Origin: Caenimonas sedimenti | GTDB lineage: Bacteria > Pseudomonadota > Gammaproteobacteria > Burkholderiales > Burkholderiaceae_C | Direction of reading: 5' to 3' | Length of the DNA: 64,000 nt | Assembly (NCBI RefSeq): GCF_007833165.1 | Contig: NZ_VOBQ01000015.1 | Span: forward strand, 124,001 to 188,000 | Shown: positions 55,151 to 63,983 of the stretch, in pieces | How positions within the stretch are numbered: the first letter of the stretch is position 1 | Layout: each line of letters opens with the position of its first letter | Notes under the pieces: model-generated | What the model was told of the DNA's origin: nothing | The model's input: only the letters and a program-made list of their open reading frames with translations | The model's database searches: none | Position numbers and translations under genes: made by a program

Positions 55151-56305
55151 CTACCAGTTGTCGGACCGCATTTGCGCTTCCCACAGCCCGTTGCGGACCG
55201 CATAGACGCTGATCACGCCATAGCGCTGCTCGCCCTTGGCGTCGAATTTCATCGATCCGGTGACGGGTGCGTAGCCGTCGATCGCGCGCAGGGCCTTCAC
55301 GATGTTCTCCGGCTTGGCCGATTCGCCGCGTTTGATGGCGCCGGCCAGCACATGCATGGCGTCGTAGCTGTAGTGGCCGCCGTAGGCCGGATCCAGCTTG
55401 AACGCTTCGCGGTACGCCGCCAGGAACTTGGCGCCGGCCGGGAATTCGCGCGCTTCGAGGATGGGCGAGGTGGCGTAGACGGCTTGCGCCAGGCCCGCGG
55501 CCTTCAGGCCGGTGGTGGTCTTCAGCGTGTCGCCGCCCAGCACGGCCAGGTTCGTGTGTCCGATCTTCTTCAGCGCTTCCAGCATCGCAACGACCTGGAA
55601 GTCGTTCAGCGTGGAGATGATCGCGTCGACGTTGGCTTCCTTCAGCTTGCCGGCCAGCTCGTCGAACGCGGTGGTCTTGTCGTCGAACGACTGGCGCAGG
55701 ACGATGTTCTTGCTGGCCGTCTTCAATTGCGCCGCGGCGCCATCGGCCAGGCCCTTGCCGTAAGGCGTGCCGTCGTCCACCACGGCGAAGGTCTTCGCGC
55801 TGAGCTGCGAGGCATAGGAGCCGATGGCCTTGGCCTGCAGCGTGTCGTTGCCGACCAGGCGGAAGGTGGTGGCGTGGCCCAGGTCGGTGTACTTCGGGTT
55901 GGTCGAGATCGCCAGTTGCGCGATGTTCTTGTCGGCGTAGATCGGTGCGGCGGCGATGCTCACGCCGGAGTTCAGGTGGCCGATCACGGCGACGATGCCG
56001 GCGTCCACCAGTTGCTGCGCCACCTGCTTGCCGGTGTCGGCGTTGGCGCGGTCGTCGACCACCACCACTTCCAACGTCACGGGCTTGCCCTTCACCTTGA
56101 AGCCGGACTTGTTCAGCTCGTCCACGGCGAGCTTCACGCCGTTGTGCATGTCTTGCCCGAGCGCCGCGAGCGGGCCCGAGAGCGGCTGCGCAACGCCGAT
56201 CTTGATGACGCTGGGGGTGCTGTCGCAGGCGGTCAGCAGGCTGGTGGCGATGACGCCGAACGCCAGGATGCTTGTGGCAGCCAGGCGGCGGTTGGGCTTT
56301 TGCAT
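55151..56305 (-). CDS. LivK-like ABC transporter substrate-binding protein
   Basis: The 384-residue periplasmic protein has a signal with the lipobox-like LLTAC (Cys about 27), then IKIGVAQPLSGPLAALGQDMHNGVKLAVDELN, AVIGHLNSGVSIAAAPIYAD and GGHYSYDAMHVLAGAIKR of the type I branched-chain amino acid receptors. No permease or ATPase genes are adjacent. A 14-bp palindrome lies 49 bases upstream of the start, and a strong terminator follows. Confidence 0.92.
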   Translation of the reverse strand: MQKPNRRLAATSILAFGVIATSLLTACDSTPSVIKIGVAQPLSGPLAALGQDMHNGVKLAVDELNKSGFKVKGKPVTLEVVVVDDRANADTGKQVAQQLVDAGIVAVIGHLNSGVSIAAAPIYADKNIAQLAISTNPKYTDLGHATTFRLVGNDTLQAKAIGSYASQLSAKTFAVVDDGTPYGKGLADGAAAQLKTASKNIVLRQSFDDKTTAFDELAGKLKEANVDAIISTLNDFQVVAMLEALKKIGHTNLAVLGGDTLKTTTGLKAAGLAQAVYATSPILEAREFPAGAKFLAAYREAFKLDPAYGGHYSYDAMHVLAGAIKRGESAKPENIVKALRAIDGYAPVTGSMKFDAKGEQRYGVISVYAVRNGLWEAQMRSDNW

Positions 56306-56353
56306 GGGGAGCTCCAGGGGGTGGTTGGAAGTGCAACGGAATGTAGTGAGCGC

Positions 56354-56367
56354 CGTGAATATTCACG
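56354..56367. promoter_or_regulatory. 14-bp perfect palindrome in a divergent promoter region
   Basis: CGTGAATATTCACG is a perfect palindrome 49 bases upstream of the LivK-like start and 174 bases upstream of the divergent binding-protein gene. It is a good candidate for a dimeric repressor or activator site; the regulator is not in this window. Confidence 0.45.
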
Positions 56368-56540
56368 CAGCGGGTTTCCTCTGCCCTCATGAAACATGGC
56401 TGGGCATTAGCAGCCCTGATGCTGAGGCAGGGCCCTTTGCCCTCTGGACGGCCACCCAGTACGTAGAACTACATGAGGGAAAGCGTCGTCCCTCCGGCTG
56501 AAACAGCTTGTCACACTCCGCTGACACAAAGGAGACAAGC

Positions 56541-57671
56541 ATGGACATGCGTACAGCACTCAGAGGCTGGTTCGGGGCGGCGTTGTTCGCGCTCGCGGCC
56601 AGCGCGCAGGGGCAACTCGTCATCGGCCAGGTCGCGCCGCTCTCCGGGGTGCTCGCCAGCACCGGCAAGCAGATGGTCGTGGGCGGCGACATCTACTTCA
56701 AGCATGTCAATGCCACGGGCGGCGTGCACGGCCAGCAGATCAAGGTGCTGGTCGTGGACGACGCGTACAAGGTGGATGAGACGGTGCGCCTCACGCGCGA
56801 GATGCTGGTGCGCAACGAAGTGGTGGCGCTGTACGGCTTCGCGGGTACGGCCAACATCACCAAGCTGCTGCAGGACGAGATCCTGGAGCAGGGCGGTGCG
56901 GCGCTGGTGGCGCCTTACACGGGCGGCGAATCGCTGCGCAACCCGTTCAACCCCTGGATCTTCCATGTGCGCGCCGGCTACGCCGACGAGGCCGAGCACA
57001 TGGTGCAGCAGCTCACGACGCTGGGCATGAACCGCATCGCGGTGATGTACCAGGACGACGGCTTCGGCAAGGCGGGGCTGGCCGGCGTGGAGGCGGCGCT
57101 GACGCGGCGCAAGATGAAGCTCGCGGCCAGCGCGGGCTACGAGCGCAACACCGACAAGGTGGATGCCGCTGTCAAGACGATCAAGGCAGCCGACCCGCAG
57201 GCGATCATCATGGTGGCCATCAACCGGCCGGCCGCGGCGTTCGCCAAACAGTATCGCGAGGCGGGCGGGGGCGGGCAGCTGCTGAACATCTCGGTGGTGG
57301 ACCCGGCGGAGATCGTCAAGCTGGCCGGGCTGAAGAACGCGCACGGCCTGGGCGTGAGCCAGGTGGTGCCGTATCCCTTCATGGCCAACATCCCGGTGGT
57401 GCGCGAGTACCAGGAGCTGCTGAAGAAGTACGCGCCCAACGAGCAGATCAACTACACGTCGTTCGAGCAGTTCCTGGGGGCGAAGGTGCTGGTGGAAGGG
57501 CTCAAGCGGGCTGGACCGAAGCCGACGCGGGCGAAGGTGGTGAAGGCGCTGGAAGGGATGGAGCGCTTCGACCTGGGCGGGTGGAGCGTCGGCTACTCGC
57601 CGACGGTGCGGGCGGGGTCGAAGTTTGTGGAGGTGACGGTGATCGGGGCGAGCGGGAAGCTGCTGCGGTAG
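56541..57671 (+). CDS. ABC transporter substrate-binding protein (type I periplasmic)
   Basis: The 376-residue protein starts at 56541 behind AAAGGAG and has a signal peptide ending AASAQG. The Peripla_BP_6 pattern is QLVIGQVAPLSGVLASTGKQ, GFAGTANITKLLQDEILEQGG and GMNRIAVMYQDDGFGKAGLAG. Family members bind amino acids, amides or aromatic acids. It diverges from the LivK-like gene, and no other transport subunits are adjacent. Confidence 0.92.
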   Translation: MDMRTALRGWFGAALFALAASAQGQLVIGQVAPLSGVLASTGKQMVVGGDIYFKHVNATGGVHGQQIKVLVVDDAYKVDETVRLTREMLVRNEVVALYGFAGTANITKLLQDEILEQGGAALVAPYTGGESLRNPFNPWIFHVRAGYADEAEHMVQQLTTLGMNRIAVMYQDDGFGKAGLAGVEAALTRRKMKLAASAGYERNTDKVDAAVKTIKAADPQAIIMVAINRPAAAFAKQYREAGGGGQLLNISVVDPAEIVKLAGLKNAHGLGVSQVVPYPFMANIPVVREYQELLKKYAPNEQINYTSFEQFLGAKVLVEGLKRAGPKPTRAKVVKALEGMERFDLGGWSVGYSPTVRAGSKFVEVTVIGASGKLLR

Positions 57672-57680
57672 TTGGCTTTC

Positions 57681-57785
57681 CTCCTTCCCCCTCCGGGGGA
57701 AGGTCGGGATGGGGGCGCCGGGTACGCAGTCACACACCTCGACGCGCGCGCCCCCACCCCAGCCCTCCCCCGGAGGGGGAGGGAG
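57681..57785. repeat. 105-bp intergenic repeat, copy 1
   Basis: CTCCTTCCCCCTCCGGGGGA at the left end and TCCCCCGGAGGGGGAGGGAG at the right end are near inverted repeats of each other. The middle has GGGATGGGGGCG and GCGCGCGCCCCCACCCC. The whole unit matches 58407-58511 in length and order. It can fold into one long hairpin or two end hairpins. Confidence 0.85.
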
Positions 57786-57797
57786 AAAATTCGCCGC

Positions 57798-58340
57798 TCA
57801 CATCGCCTTGTAGAAAATGTAATCCGCCTGGTACTTCACCACCTGCTTCGCGCCCATGTTCCCCTGGCCGCAAGCCGTGGCCGGCGCGACGCCGCCCTTG
57901 GTGGCCACCCGCTGGATGTACGTCACGCCCGTCATCGCGCCATTCCCCATCGCCGGATTGGCCTTGACCAGCTGCAGGGGGATGCTGCCGTCCATGTGCG
58001 GCGCCACGGCCACTTGCGTGGCGGTCAGCTTGGAGCCGTCCATGTTCTCCCACGTGGCGGGAGGGCCCCAGTACTTGCCGACCTGCTTGCCGGAGCGGTC
58101 CATCAGCTTGGCATCGGGGCCGACGAACACCCACTCGTACTGGCCGGGCATGTTGGCCTTGACGCGGCATTCGTAGGTGATGTCGCCGGCGCCCACCGTC
58201 TCCATCGCCACCTTGTTGCCGGCCGGCACTTGCACGGCGGCGGGCAGCATGGCCTGGTCGTAGGGCTTCATCATCATCGGGCCGCTGGCGCAGGCGGCCA
58301 GCGCGGTGGTGGCGGAGAGGACGAGGGGGAGGCGAAGCAT
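57798..58340 (-). CDS. DUF3455 domain-containing lipoprotein
   Basis: The start at 58340 has AAGGAG and gives 180 residues with a lipobox (LAACAS, Cys about 17). The DUF3455 pattern is seen in LPAAVQVPAGNKVAMETVGAGDITYECR, WVFVGPDAKLMDRSGKQVGKYWGPPATWEN and GVTYIQRVATKGG. The function is unknown. The gene is bracketed by two 105-bp repeats, one just past each end. Confidence 0.85.
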   Translation of the reverse strand: MLRLPLVLSATTALAACASGPMMMKPYDQAMLPAAVQVPAGNKVAMETVGAGDITYECRVKANMPGQYEWVFVGPDAKLMDRSGKQVGKYWGPPATWENMDGSKLTATQVAVAPHMDGSIPLQLVKANPAMGNGAMTGVTYIQRVATKGGVAPATACGQGNMGAKQVVKYQADYIFYKAM

Positions 58341-58406
58341 GGGTGGACTCCTTGATGGTGTGGAGTTGCCGGTACGCGTCGGGCGTGCGATTGGATTCTC
58401 ATCAGG

Positions 58407-58511
58407 CTCCTTCCCCCTCCGGGGGAAGGTTGGGATGGGGGCGCTTCGTCCGACGACGCACACCTCGCCGCGCGCGCCCCCACCCCTGCCCTCCCCCGGA
58501 GGGGGAGGGAG
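58407..58511. repeat. 105-bp intergenic repeat, copy 2
   Basis: It has the same length, orientation and terminal sequences as 57681-57785, with scattered differences in the centre. It lies between the DUF3455 promoter region and the 3' end of the LytTR gene. Confidence 0.85.
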
Positions 58512-58521
58512 CAAAGCCCAA

Positions 58522-59319
58522 TCACATCGCCTTGAACAGATGAGCGTACAACCGGCTCACTGCCAGCTTCTCCGCTCTTCCGCGCAGCGCCAGATGCAGC
58601 TTCCCCGCCTCGTCCCGGTGCACGCTGTCGATCGCCGTGGCGCGCACGACCGTCCCGCGATGCACCTGCCAGAACACCTGCGGGTCCAGCTGAGGCAGCA
58701 ACTCCTTGAGTGCCGTGCGGATGAGGTACTCGTTCTTCTCCGTCAACACGCGCACGTACTTGTCGGCGGCTTCGAAGTAGAGGATCTCCTCGACAGGAAC
58801 CATGCGGATGCTGGTGCCCACGCTGGCCTGCACCACCTTCAGCAGCGGCTGCGGCGGCGCGGCCAGCAAGTGGCGCAACTGGCCCAGCGTGGCTTCGAGG
58901 TTGTTGTGGGCTGCGCCCCCGGCAGCCGCGCGCTGCGACAACAAGTCGCGCAGCTTCGCTACCGTCTTCTGCAGCCGGGCCGGTTGCACAGGCTTCAGCA
59001 CATAGTCGACCGCTTGGGCTTCGAAGGCCTGCACCGCGTACTGGTCGTACGCGGTCACGAACACCACCGCCGGGAAAGGCGCACCATCCGGCCATTCCTC
59101 GGCCAGTTCCGCCGCGGCTTCCAAGCCGGTCTGCCCTGGCATGCGGATGTCGAGGAACAGCACGTCGGGCTTCAACGCCAGCGCCTGCGTCACCGCCGAC
59201 GCGCCATCTCCCACGGTCGCGATCACCTTCAGCTCGGGCCAGGCGCGCGCCAGCTCGGCCTGCAGCGCCTGCGCGAGCAGCGGCTCGTCTTCGGCGATCA
59301 ACGCGGTGCCGGCAGTCAT
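58522..59319 (-). CDS. LytTR-family response regulator
   Basis: The 265-residue regulator has a receiver (D57 in VLFLDIRMPGQTG, Lys in VLKPVQPARL) and a C-terminal LytTR DNA-binding domain at about 165-262 (VEEILYFEAADKYVRVLTEKNEYLIRTALKEL, FWQVHRGTVVRATAI). It is encoded downstream of its kinase with a 4-nt overlap. LytTR sites are direct repeats 10-12 bp apart; none was identified here. Confidence 0.93.
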   Translation of the reverse strand: MTAGTALIAEDEPLLAQALQAELARAWPELKVIATVGDGASAVTQALALKPDVLFLDIRMPGQTGLEAAAELAEEWPDGAPFPAVVFVTAYDQYAVQAFEAQAVDYVLKPVQPARLQKTVAKLRDLLSQRAAAGGAAHNNLEATLGQLRHLLAAPPQPLLKVVQASVGTSIRMVPVEEILYFEAADKYVRVLTEKNEYLIRTALKELLPQLDPQVFWQVHRGTVVRATAIDSVHRDEAGKLHLALRGRAEKLAVSRLYAHLFKAM

Positions 59320-60350
59320 GCGGCGGCCGGCAGATGGATGATGGCGCGCGCGCCTTCGGCTTCATTCGCGCTGAACGCCAGCCCGGCGCCGTCGCCGTAC
59401 AGCGTCGCCAGCCGCTCGCGCACCTGGTTCAGCCCGAAGCCCTTGCCCGGGCCGGGTGCAGGCGCGGTGCCCACACCCGTGTCGCTCACCTCGAGCACGA
59501 TGCGCTCGCCGTCGCGCCGCGCGCTGACCTGGATGCGCCCGCCCTGCACCTTGGGCTCCAGCCCGTGCTGGATGCTGTTCTCCACCAGGGGCTGCAGCAG
59601 CAGCGTGGGGATGGGCTGGCTGGCGAGTTCGGCCGGGAGGTCCAGCGCATACGCCAGGCGCGAGCCCATGCGGATGGCCATCAGTTCCAGGTAGTCACGC
59701 AAACGGTCGAACTCGGCTTGCAGGCTGTGCGTGGGCGCGCGCGACGCGTTCAGCGTGGCGCGCAGGTAGGCAATGATGTGGTCCAGCATCTGCTGGGCCC
59801 GCTGCGCGTCGACGCCGATCAGCGCGCGCAGGTTGGCCAGCGTGTTGAACAGCATGTGCGGCTCCAGCTGCGCCTCCAGCAGCTTGAGGCGCGCCTCGTT
59901 GGCGTGCTGGCGCTCTTCCACCATCTTGCGTTCGAGGTAGGCGCTCTTGTTGACGCTGTAGAAGTAGAAGATGCCGACCACGCCCGCGATGGCCGACACC
60001 AGGATGTCGCGCGTGCGGTCGCGCGGCGTGTAGACCGGCGTGCCGGCGTAGAGCCCAAGGACCCGGCAAAGCAGGTCGGCCACCGCGTTGCCGCCCAGGT
60101 AGCCGACGATCAGCCCGCCCGCCACGAGCAGCGCACCGGGGAGCCCCGCGGGCCAGCCTGTTTCGGTGCGGAAGCCGTGGCGGCCCAGGTCGACGATCGC
60201 CCAGGTGATCGTGCCGATGCACAACGAATACACCACCGAGGGGCCATAGAGCCGCTCCGGCGTGAAGGCGTACTGGATGGCCGAAACCGCGAGGCAGAAG
60301 GCCCACACCTGCAGCGCATGCCGCAGCTTGGAGAGCCAGTCGATCTTCAC
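59316..60350 (-). CDS. LytS/YehU-type sensor histidine kinase
   Basis: The 344-residue kinase has four membrane helices (about 12-30, 38-55, 72-98, 115-133). The His_kinase motif LEAQLEPHMLFNTLANLRALI has H165, with LLLQPLVENSIQHGLEP and GFGLNQVRERL of the ATPase domain. There is no extra sensor domain, so the membrane bundle is the probable sensor. It overlaps the LytTR gene and the upstream 2TM gene by four bases each. Confidence 0.93.
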   Translation of the reverse strand: MKIDWLSKLRHALQVWAFCLAVSAIQYAFTPERLYGPSVVYSLCIGTITWAIVDLGRHGFRTETGWPAGLPGALLVAGGLIVGYLGGNAVADLLCRVLGLYAGTPVYTPRDRTRDILVSAIAGVVGIFYFYSVNKSAYLERKMVEERQHANEARLKLLEAQLEPHMLFNTLANLRALIGVDAQRAQQMLDHIIAYLRATLNASRAPTHSLQAEFDRLRDYLELMAIRMGSRLAYALDLPAELASQPIPTLLLQPLVENSIQHGLEPKVQGGRIQVSARRDGERIVLEVSDTGVGTAPAPGPGKGFGLNQVRERLATLYGDGAGLAFSANEAEGARAIIHLPAAA

Positions 60351-60643
60351 TGGTCGCCGCGCTCGCGCTGCAGCCGCTCGCGCTCCTTGCGCACCATGCT
60401 TTCGCGCAGCCCGCTGCCGGTGCCCAGCACGAATACCGAGATGCCGTGGAACGCGAGGCCGACGCCCCAGCCCAGGAGCGGGAACACCGACCAGCGGCGG
60501 TGCCCGAACCCGTATTCGGAGATGGCGAACAGGAACAGGTTCACCAGCAGGTAGATGGCGGCGTGCGAATACCAGCCCAACTTCGCCCCCGCGCGCTTGC
60601 GCGCGAGGCGGTCGATTTCTTCGGGGGACAACGGGGTGGGCAT
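60347..60643 (-). CDS. 2TM domain-containing protein
   Basis: The 98-residue protein has two membrane helices and the 2TM pattern KLGWYSHAAIYLLVNLFLFA, then RRWSVFPLLGWGVGLAFHGISVF, flanked by charged helices. It is translationally coupled to the LytS kinase. A paralogue is encoded at 62675-62962. The partnership with LytS suggests a role as a sensor accessory. Confidence 0.85.
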   Translation of the reverse strand: MPTPLSPEEIDRLARKRAGAKLGWYSHAAIYLLVNLFLFAISEYGFGHRRWSVFPLLGWGVGLAFHGISVFVLGTGSGLRESMVRKERERLQRERGDQ

Positions 60644-60666
60644 GGCGGGCGCGAGTTCAATTCATT

Positions 60667-61629
60667 CTAGTGGCAGGCCCGCACCACGGCCGCCACGGCG
60701 GCAGGCTCCAGCGTGAGGCCGATGTGGTTGACCCCGGGAACCAGCGTCACGGGCACCGTGCGCCCAGCCGCGGCCAGCACTTCGGCATAGCGCGGGGCGT
60801 CGAACAGTTCGTCGGCGCTGCCAGCCACCAGGCGAACGTCGCCGCGCGCATTGCGCACGCTGGCGCGGTAATCGTCGCCGGGGCCGAAAGCGCTGGCGAG
60901 CGTGAACGAATAGCTGGGGGTGAGGAAGCGGCTGGCGGCTTCGTCCAACGCGAAGTTCAGCACCGGCAGGTCACCCCACGCGCGGATGCCGAAGCGGTCC
61001 AGCATGGTCAGCGCGATCATGCGCGGCAGGCCGACCGCTGCCCAGTGGTCGTTCCCCGGCTTGTTGGTGGGCGCGTCATGGCGCAGGAAGGGCGCGAGCA
61101 GCACATAGCGGTCGAACAGCTGCTGGCGGCTGCCGCCCGCCATGCGCAGCGCGAAGCCGCCGCCGGAGGAAAAGCCCACCAGCGTGCTCGGGCCGGCGTG
61201 CGGCACGGCCTTCATGAAGTCCTCGACGTCGTCTTCGAGCTGGCCGATGTACGCGGCGTGGCCACGCGGGCCGGAGTCGCCGTGGCCACGCATGTCGAGC
61301 GAGGCCACGCTGAAGCCCGCCTGCGCCAGCCCCTGGGCCAGCATATGCATCGATTGCCCGCGGCCGGACGAGCCATGGACCAGCACGACGCGCCGGCCAT
61401 TGGGTGCCTGCGTGCCCGTTGCGGGATAGTGCAGCCAGGCCAGTGACGCGCCGTCGCGGGCCTGGAAGCGCCGGGCTGGCGGCACGGCGCTGAAGTCGAC
61501 CTTGGCGAAGGGCGCGTTCACGCTGGCCAGCGGCGCTGCCTTGGCCGGGCCGCCGAAGGCGATAGCGGCGGCGAATGCGAGCACCAGTAGAGCGGCTATG
61601 CAGCTGGTGACGATCACGGCGGCTTTCAC
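60667..61629 (-). CDS. Membrane-anchored alpha/beta hydrolase
   Basis: The 320-residue protein has an N-terminal membrane anchor (about 4-27), then the hydrolase core: VVLVHGSSGRGQSM, the nucleophile S154 in LVGFSSGGGFAL, and a His in PGVNHIGLTLEP. The DMRGHGDSG segment marks the lipase/monoacylglycerol-lipase-like branch. Its start overlaps the stop of the preceding hydrolase gene by four bases. Confidence 0.88.
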   Translation of the reverse strand: MKAAVIVTSCIAALLVLAFAAAIAFGGPAKAAPLASVNAPFAKVDFSAVPPARRFQARDGASLAWLHYPATGTQAPNGRRVVLVHGSSGRGQSMHMLAQGLAQAGFSVASLDMRGHGDSGPRGHAAYIGQLEDDVEDFMKAVPHAGPSTLVGFSSGGGFALRMAGGSRQQLFDRYVLLAPFLRHDAPTNKPGNDHWAAVGLPRMIALTMLDRFGIRAWGDLPVLNFALDEAASRFLTPSYSFTLASAFGPGDDYRASVRNARGDVRLVAGSADELFDAPRYAEVLAAAGRTVPVTLVPGVNHIGLTLEPAAVAAVVRACH

Positions 61630-62657
61630 GGCAGCAGGTGCTTGCGCAGGAAGGCGGCGATCTTGCGATCGACCTCGGGCAGCACGGTGCGGTCGAAGCC
61701 GGGCGGGTCACCCAGCATCGCCAGTTCGAGTTCGCCCAGCAGGTGCGCGGGGGGCGGCGGCGAGAGCAGCGCGCCATGGCCGGCGTTCGGCAGGTGCGCG
61801 ATGCGTTCGCAGCCCGAGCACACGGCCAGCACCTGGTCGGAGTGGAAGCGGGGCACCAGCCAGGCGTCCAGCCCCACCGTCACCAGGCCCAGCGGCACGC
61901 GCGGTTTGGCCAGCGACTGCATGTCGAAGTCGGCGGCCACGGGCACGCCGGCCACCACGGCGCGGATGCGCGGCTCGTCGTGCAGCTGCCAGGTGTCGTC
62001 GCCGAACTTCCAGCGGATGGCGCGCAGCGACACGGCCTTCTTGAGGCCGTCCCAGCTGTCGCCGCGCAGGCGCGTCAGCAGGCCCATGCAGGTGTGGAAG
62101 TCATCAGCGATGTGGGCCTCGCAGTGGCGCACGAACTGGCCGGGGGACCAGCGCCCCCCGGCCAGGCTGAGTGCGGTGTGTCCGCCGGCCGACATGCCGT
62201 ACATGCCGACCTTGTCCAGGGTGAGCAGCGGCGCGAAGCGTGCGTCCGCGCCCACCACGTCGATGGCCCGCGACACTTCGGCCGGCCGCAGCTTCCAGCT
62301 GTCGGGCCCGCGCTTGGACGTGTCGGTGTGGTTGTCGCCGCGATGGCGGGGCAGGGCCACGACGAAGCCATCGTCGACCAGCACGCGGGCCAGGTTCGCG
62401 TAGACCCAGGGCGCGCCGCCGGACCCGTGCGAGATCACCACCAGCCGGCCATTGCCGCGCGCTGGTGCGCCGTCGCGCGCCACCTGCAGGGTGAAGGGGC
62501 CGAGCCGTTCGGCGCGTTCAGCCGCGGCGGTGGGGTAGTAGACGGTGACGGGGCCGTCGTCGACGCCGGACAGCTCGGTGAGGCCCACGGCGGCCTGCGC
62601 GCAGGCCGCGACGAACGAGAGGGCACAGGCCAGGAGAAAGGGCGCGTAGCGGTGCAT
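61626..62657 (-). CDS. Secreted alpha/beta hydrolase (dienelactone/PAF-acetylhydrolase-like)
   Basis: The 343-residue protein has a signal peptide ending ACAQAA, then YYPTAAAERAERLGPFTL, LVVISHGSGGAPWVY, the nucleophile S156 in YGMSAGGHTAL and a His in PNAGHGALLS. The pattern matches exported hydrolases of the platelet-activating-factor-acetylhydrolase-like group. It is coupled to the second hydrolase gene downstream, and the pair sits between two 2TM genes. Confidence 0.88.
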   Translation of the reverse strand: MHRYAPFLLACALSFVAACAQAAVGLTELSGVDDGPVTVYYPTAAAERAERLGPFTLQVARDGAPARGNGRLVVISHGSGGAPWVYANLARVLVDDGFVVALPRHRGDNHTDTSKRGPDSWKLRPAEVSRAIDVVGADARFAPLLTLDKVGMYGMSAGGHTALSLAGGRWSPGQFVRHCEAHIADDFHTCMGLLTRLRGDSWDGLKKAVSLRAIRWKFGDDTWQLHDEPRIRAVVAGVPVAADFDMQSLAKPRVPLGLVTVGLDAWLVPRFHSDQVLAVCSGCERIAHLPNAGHGALLSPPPPAHLLGELELAMLGDPPGFDRTVLPEVDRKIAAFLRKHLLP

Positions 62658-62674
62658 GACGGGCTCCTTCGTGC

Positions 62675-62962
62675 TTACCAGGGATCCCGCTGGAGCTGCT
62701 GGCGCTCGTGCCGCAGCAGGCGCTCGTGCAAACCGCCGCCGCCGGTGATGGCGAAGACGACGAAGCCGTGGATCGCGAGGCCGATGCCCCAGCCGAAGAA
62801 GGGGAAGATGGCCCAGTTGCGATCGCTCATCGAGGAGAGGATCGCCATCATGATGTTGACGGCGACGAAGACCAGGGCATGGATGATCCAGCCCAGCTTG
62901 GCGCTGGCACGGCGGCGGGCCTGGCGTTCGAGTTCGGCGTTGGCGAGCGTGGCGTTGTTCAT
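62675..62962 (-). CDS. 2TM domain-containing protein, second copy
   Basis: The 95-residue protein is a paralogue of the one at 60347: KLGWIIHALVFVAVNIMMA, NWAIFPFFGWGIGLAIHGFVVF and HERQQLQRD align throughout. It lies 17 bases upstream of the hydrolase gene at 61626. Duplication of this small gene around two hydrolases suggests a local tandem rearrangement. Confidence 0.85.
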   Translation of the reverse strand: MNNATLANAELERQARRRASAKLGWIIHALVFVAVNIMMAILSSMSDRNWAIFPFFGWGIGLAIHGFVVFAITGGGGLHERLLRHERQQLQRDPW

Positions 62963-62973
62963 GGTGGGGCTCC

Positions 62974-63534
62974 TTAGGCGTTGACGGTGGAGAGGGAAGC
63001 GGCGGGACGGAAGGCCAGGCGCAGCAGGCGCACGGCGCGGCCGGTGAACAGGCCGTTGAACACGCCGTACAGGGCGGAGATCGACACGGCGAAGCCGAAG
63101 TCCGTCTTCAGCGCCGGCTGCATGGCGAGTTCGATGCCGACGACGTACTTGGTGAGGAAGATGCCCAGGATCAGCAGCAGCGGCACCGCGCTGCCCGGCA
63201 GCGCGAAGGTGCGCGAAGCCGCGTCGTAACGGGTGCCCGCGGCTGGGGCGGCGACGCCGATCAGCGCGGACACCAGTGCGGCGGCGGCCAGCCAGGCGCC
63301 GAGCGCCCAGGCCAGCGCCCCGGAGGCGCGGAAGTCGGCCGCCATGCTGAAGAGCGCAAAACCGGCCATGGCGATGGGCATGATCGCGATGCGCACCAGG
63401 CTGGCATGGCGGGCCCGCAACTGGCTGATGCCCAGCGCGAGCAGCGCGGCGAGCAAGCCCCACACCCAGGTGGGCGTGCGGGCGATGACGGTGACCACGG
63501 CCTCGGGGTGGTTCGCGATGAGTTGAAGCAGCAT
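62974..63534 (-). CDS. Polytopic membrane protein (DUF6622-like)
   Basis: The 186-residue protein starts at 63534 behind AGGAGAA. It has about five membrane helices (for example WVWGLLAALLALGISQL and AVPLLLILGIFLTKYVVGIEL) and ends in a basic tail. It resembles DUF6622-type membrane proteins, a family of unknown function; this family call is tentative. Confidence 0.65.
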   Translation of the reverse strand: MLLQLIANHPEAVVTVIARTPTWVWGLLAALLALGISQLRARHASLVRIAIMPIAMAGFALFSMAADFRASGALAWALGAWLAAAALVSALIGVAAPAAGTRYDAASRTFALPGSAVPLLLILGIFLTKYVVGIELAMQPALKTDFGFAVSISALYGVFNGLFTGRAVRLLRLAFRPAASLSTVNA

Positions 63535-63569
63535 GACGGGTTCTCCTGGAAGATCGGATGGAATGAGGG

Positions 63570-63983
63570 TCAGACGAGGCCGAGCCACTGGCCGAAGACC
63601 AGTTGGCCGAGATAGCGTTGGGGCAGCAGCGTGAAGCCGCCGGCGACGATGCAGGCGCCGATGTAGAGGCGCTGCATCGTCTTGCGGTGGGCGTCGATGT
63701 TGCCCTTGGCGAGGAACCAGAAGGCGCCGAACAGGCCCACCAGGGTCACCGGCACCAGCAGGTGGATGGGGGTGTAGCCGGCGATGTTGGGCAGCGAGTA
63801 GTCGCGGATGAAGATGGCCGAGACGGCCGTGATGAGCATCAGCGTGACCCAGGCGTAGCCGAAGGCGCGGTGCAGCTTCGGGCGGGCGGTGCGGCCGCGG
63901 CGGGCCCACAGCGCGATGGGGCCGGTGACGATGGCGGCCAGGGCGGCGGTCATGTGGACGGCGATCACGGGGGTCATCTGCAT
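63570..63983 (-). CDS. DUF2306 family membrane protein
   Basis: The 137-residue protein has four membrane helices and the DUF2306 pattern IAVHMTAALAAIVTGPIALW, RPKLHRAFGYAWVTLM and KGNIDAHRKTMQRLYIGA. The two conserved His segments suggest a haem or metal site, as known for cytochrome-b561-like folds; this is inference. AGGAGAAC precedes the start at 63983. It is the first gene seen of the run that leads down to the LytS/LytTR genes. Confidence 0.85.
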   Translation of the reverse strand: MQMTPVIAVHMTAALAAIVTGPIALWARRGRTARPKLHRAFGYAWVTLMLITAVSAIFIRDYSLPNIAGYTPIHLLVPVTLVGLFGAFWFLAKGNIDAHRKTMQRLYIGACIVAGGFTLLPQRYLGQLVFGQWLGLV

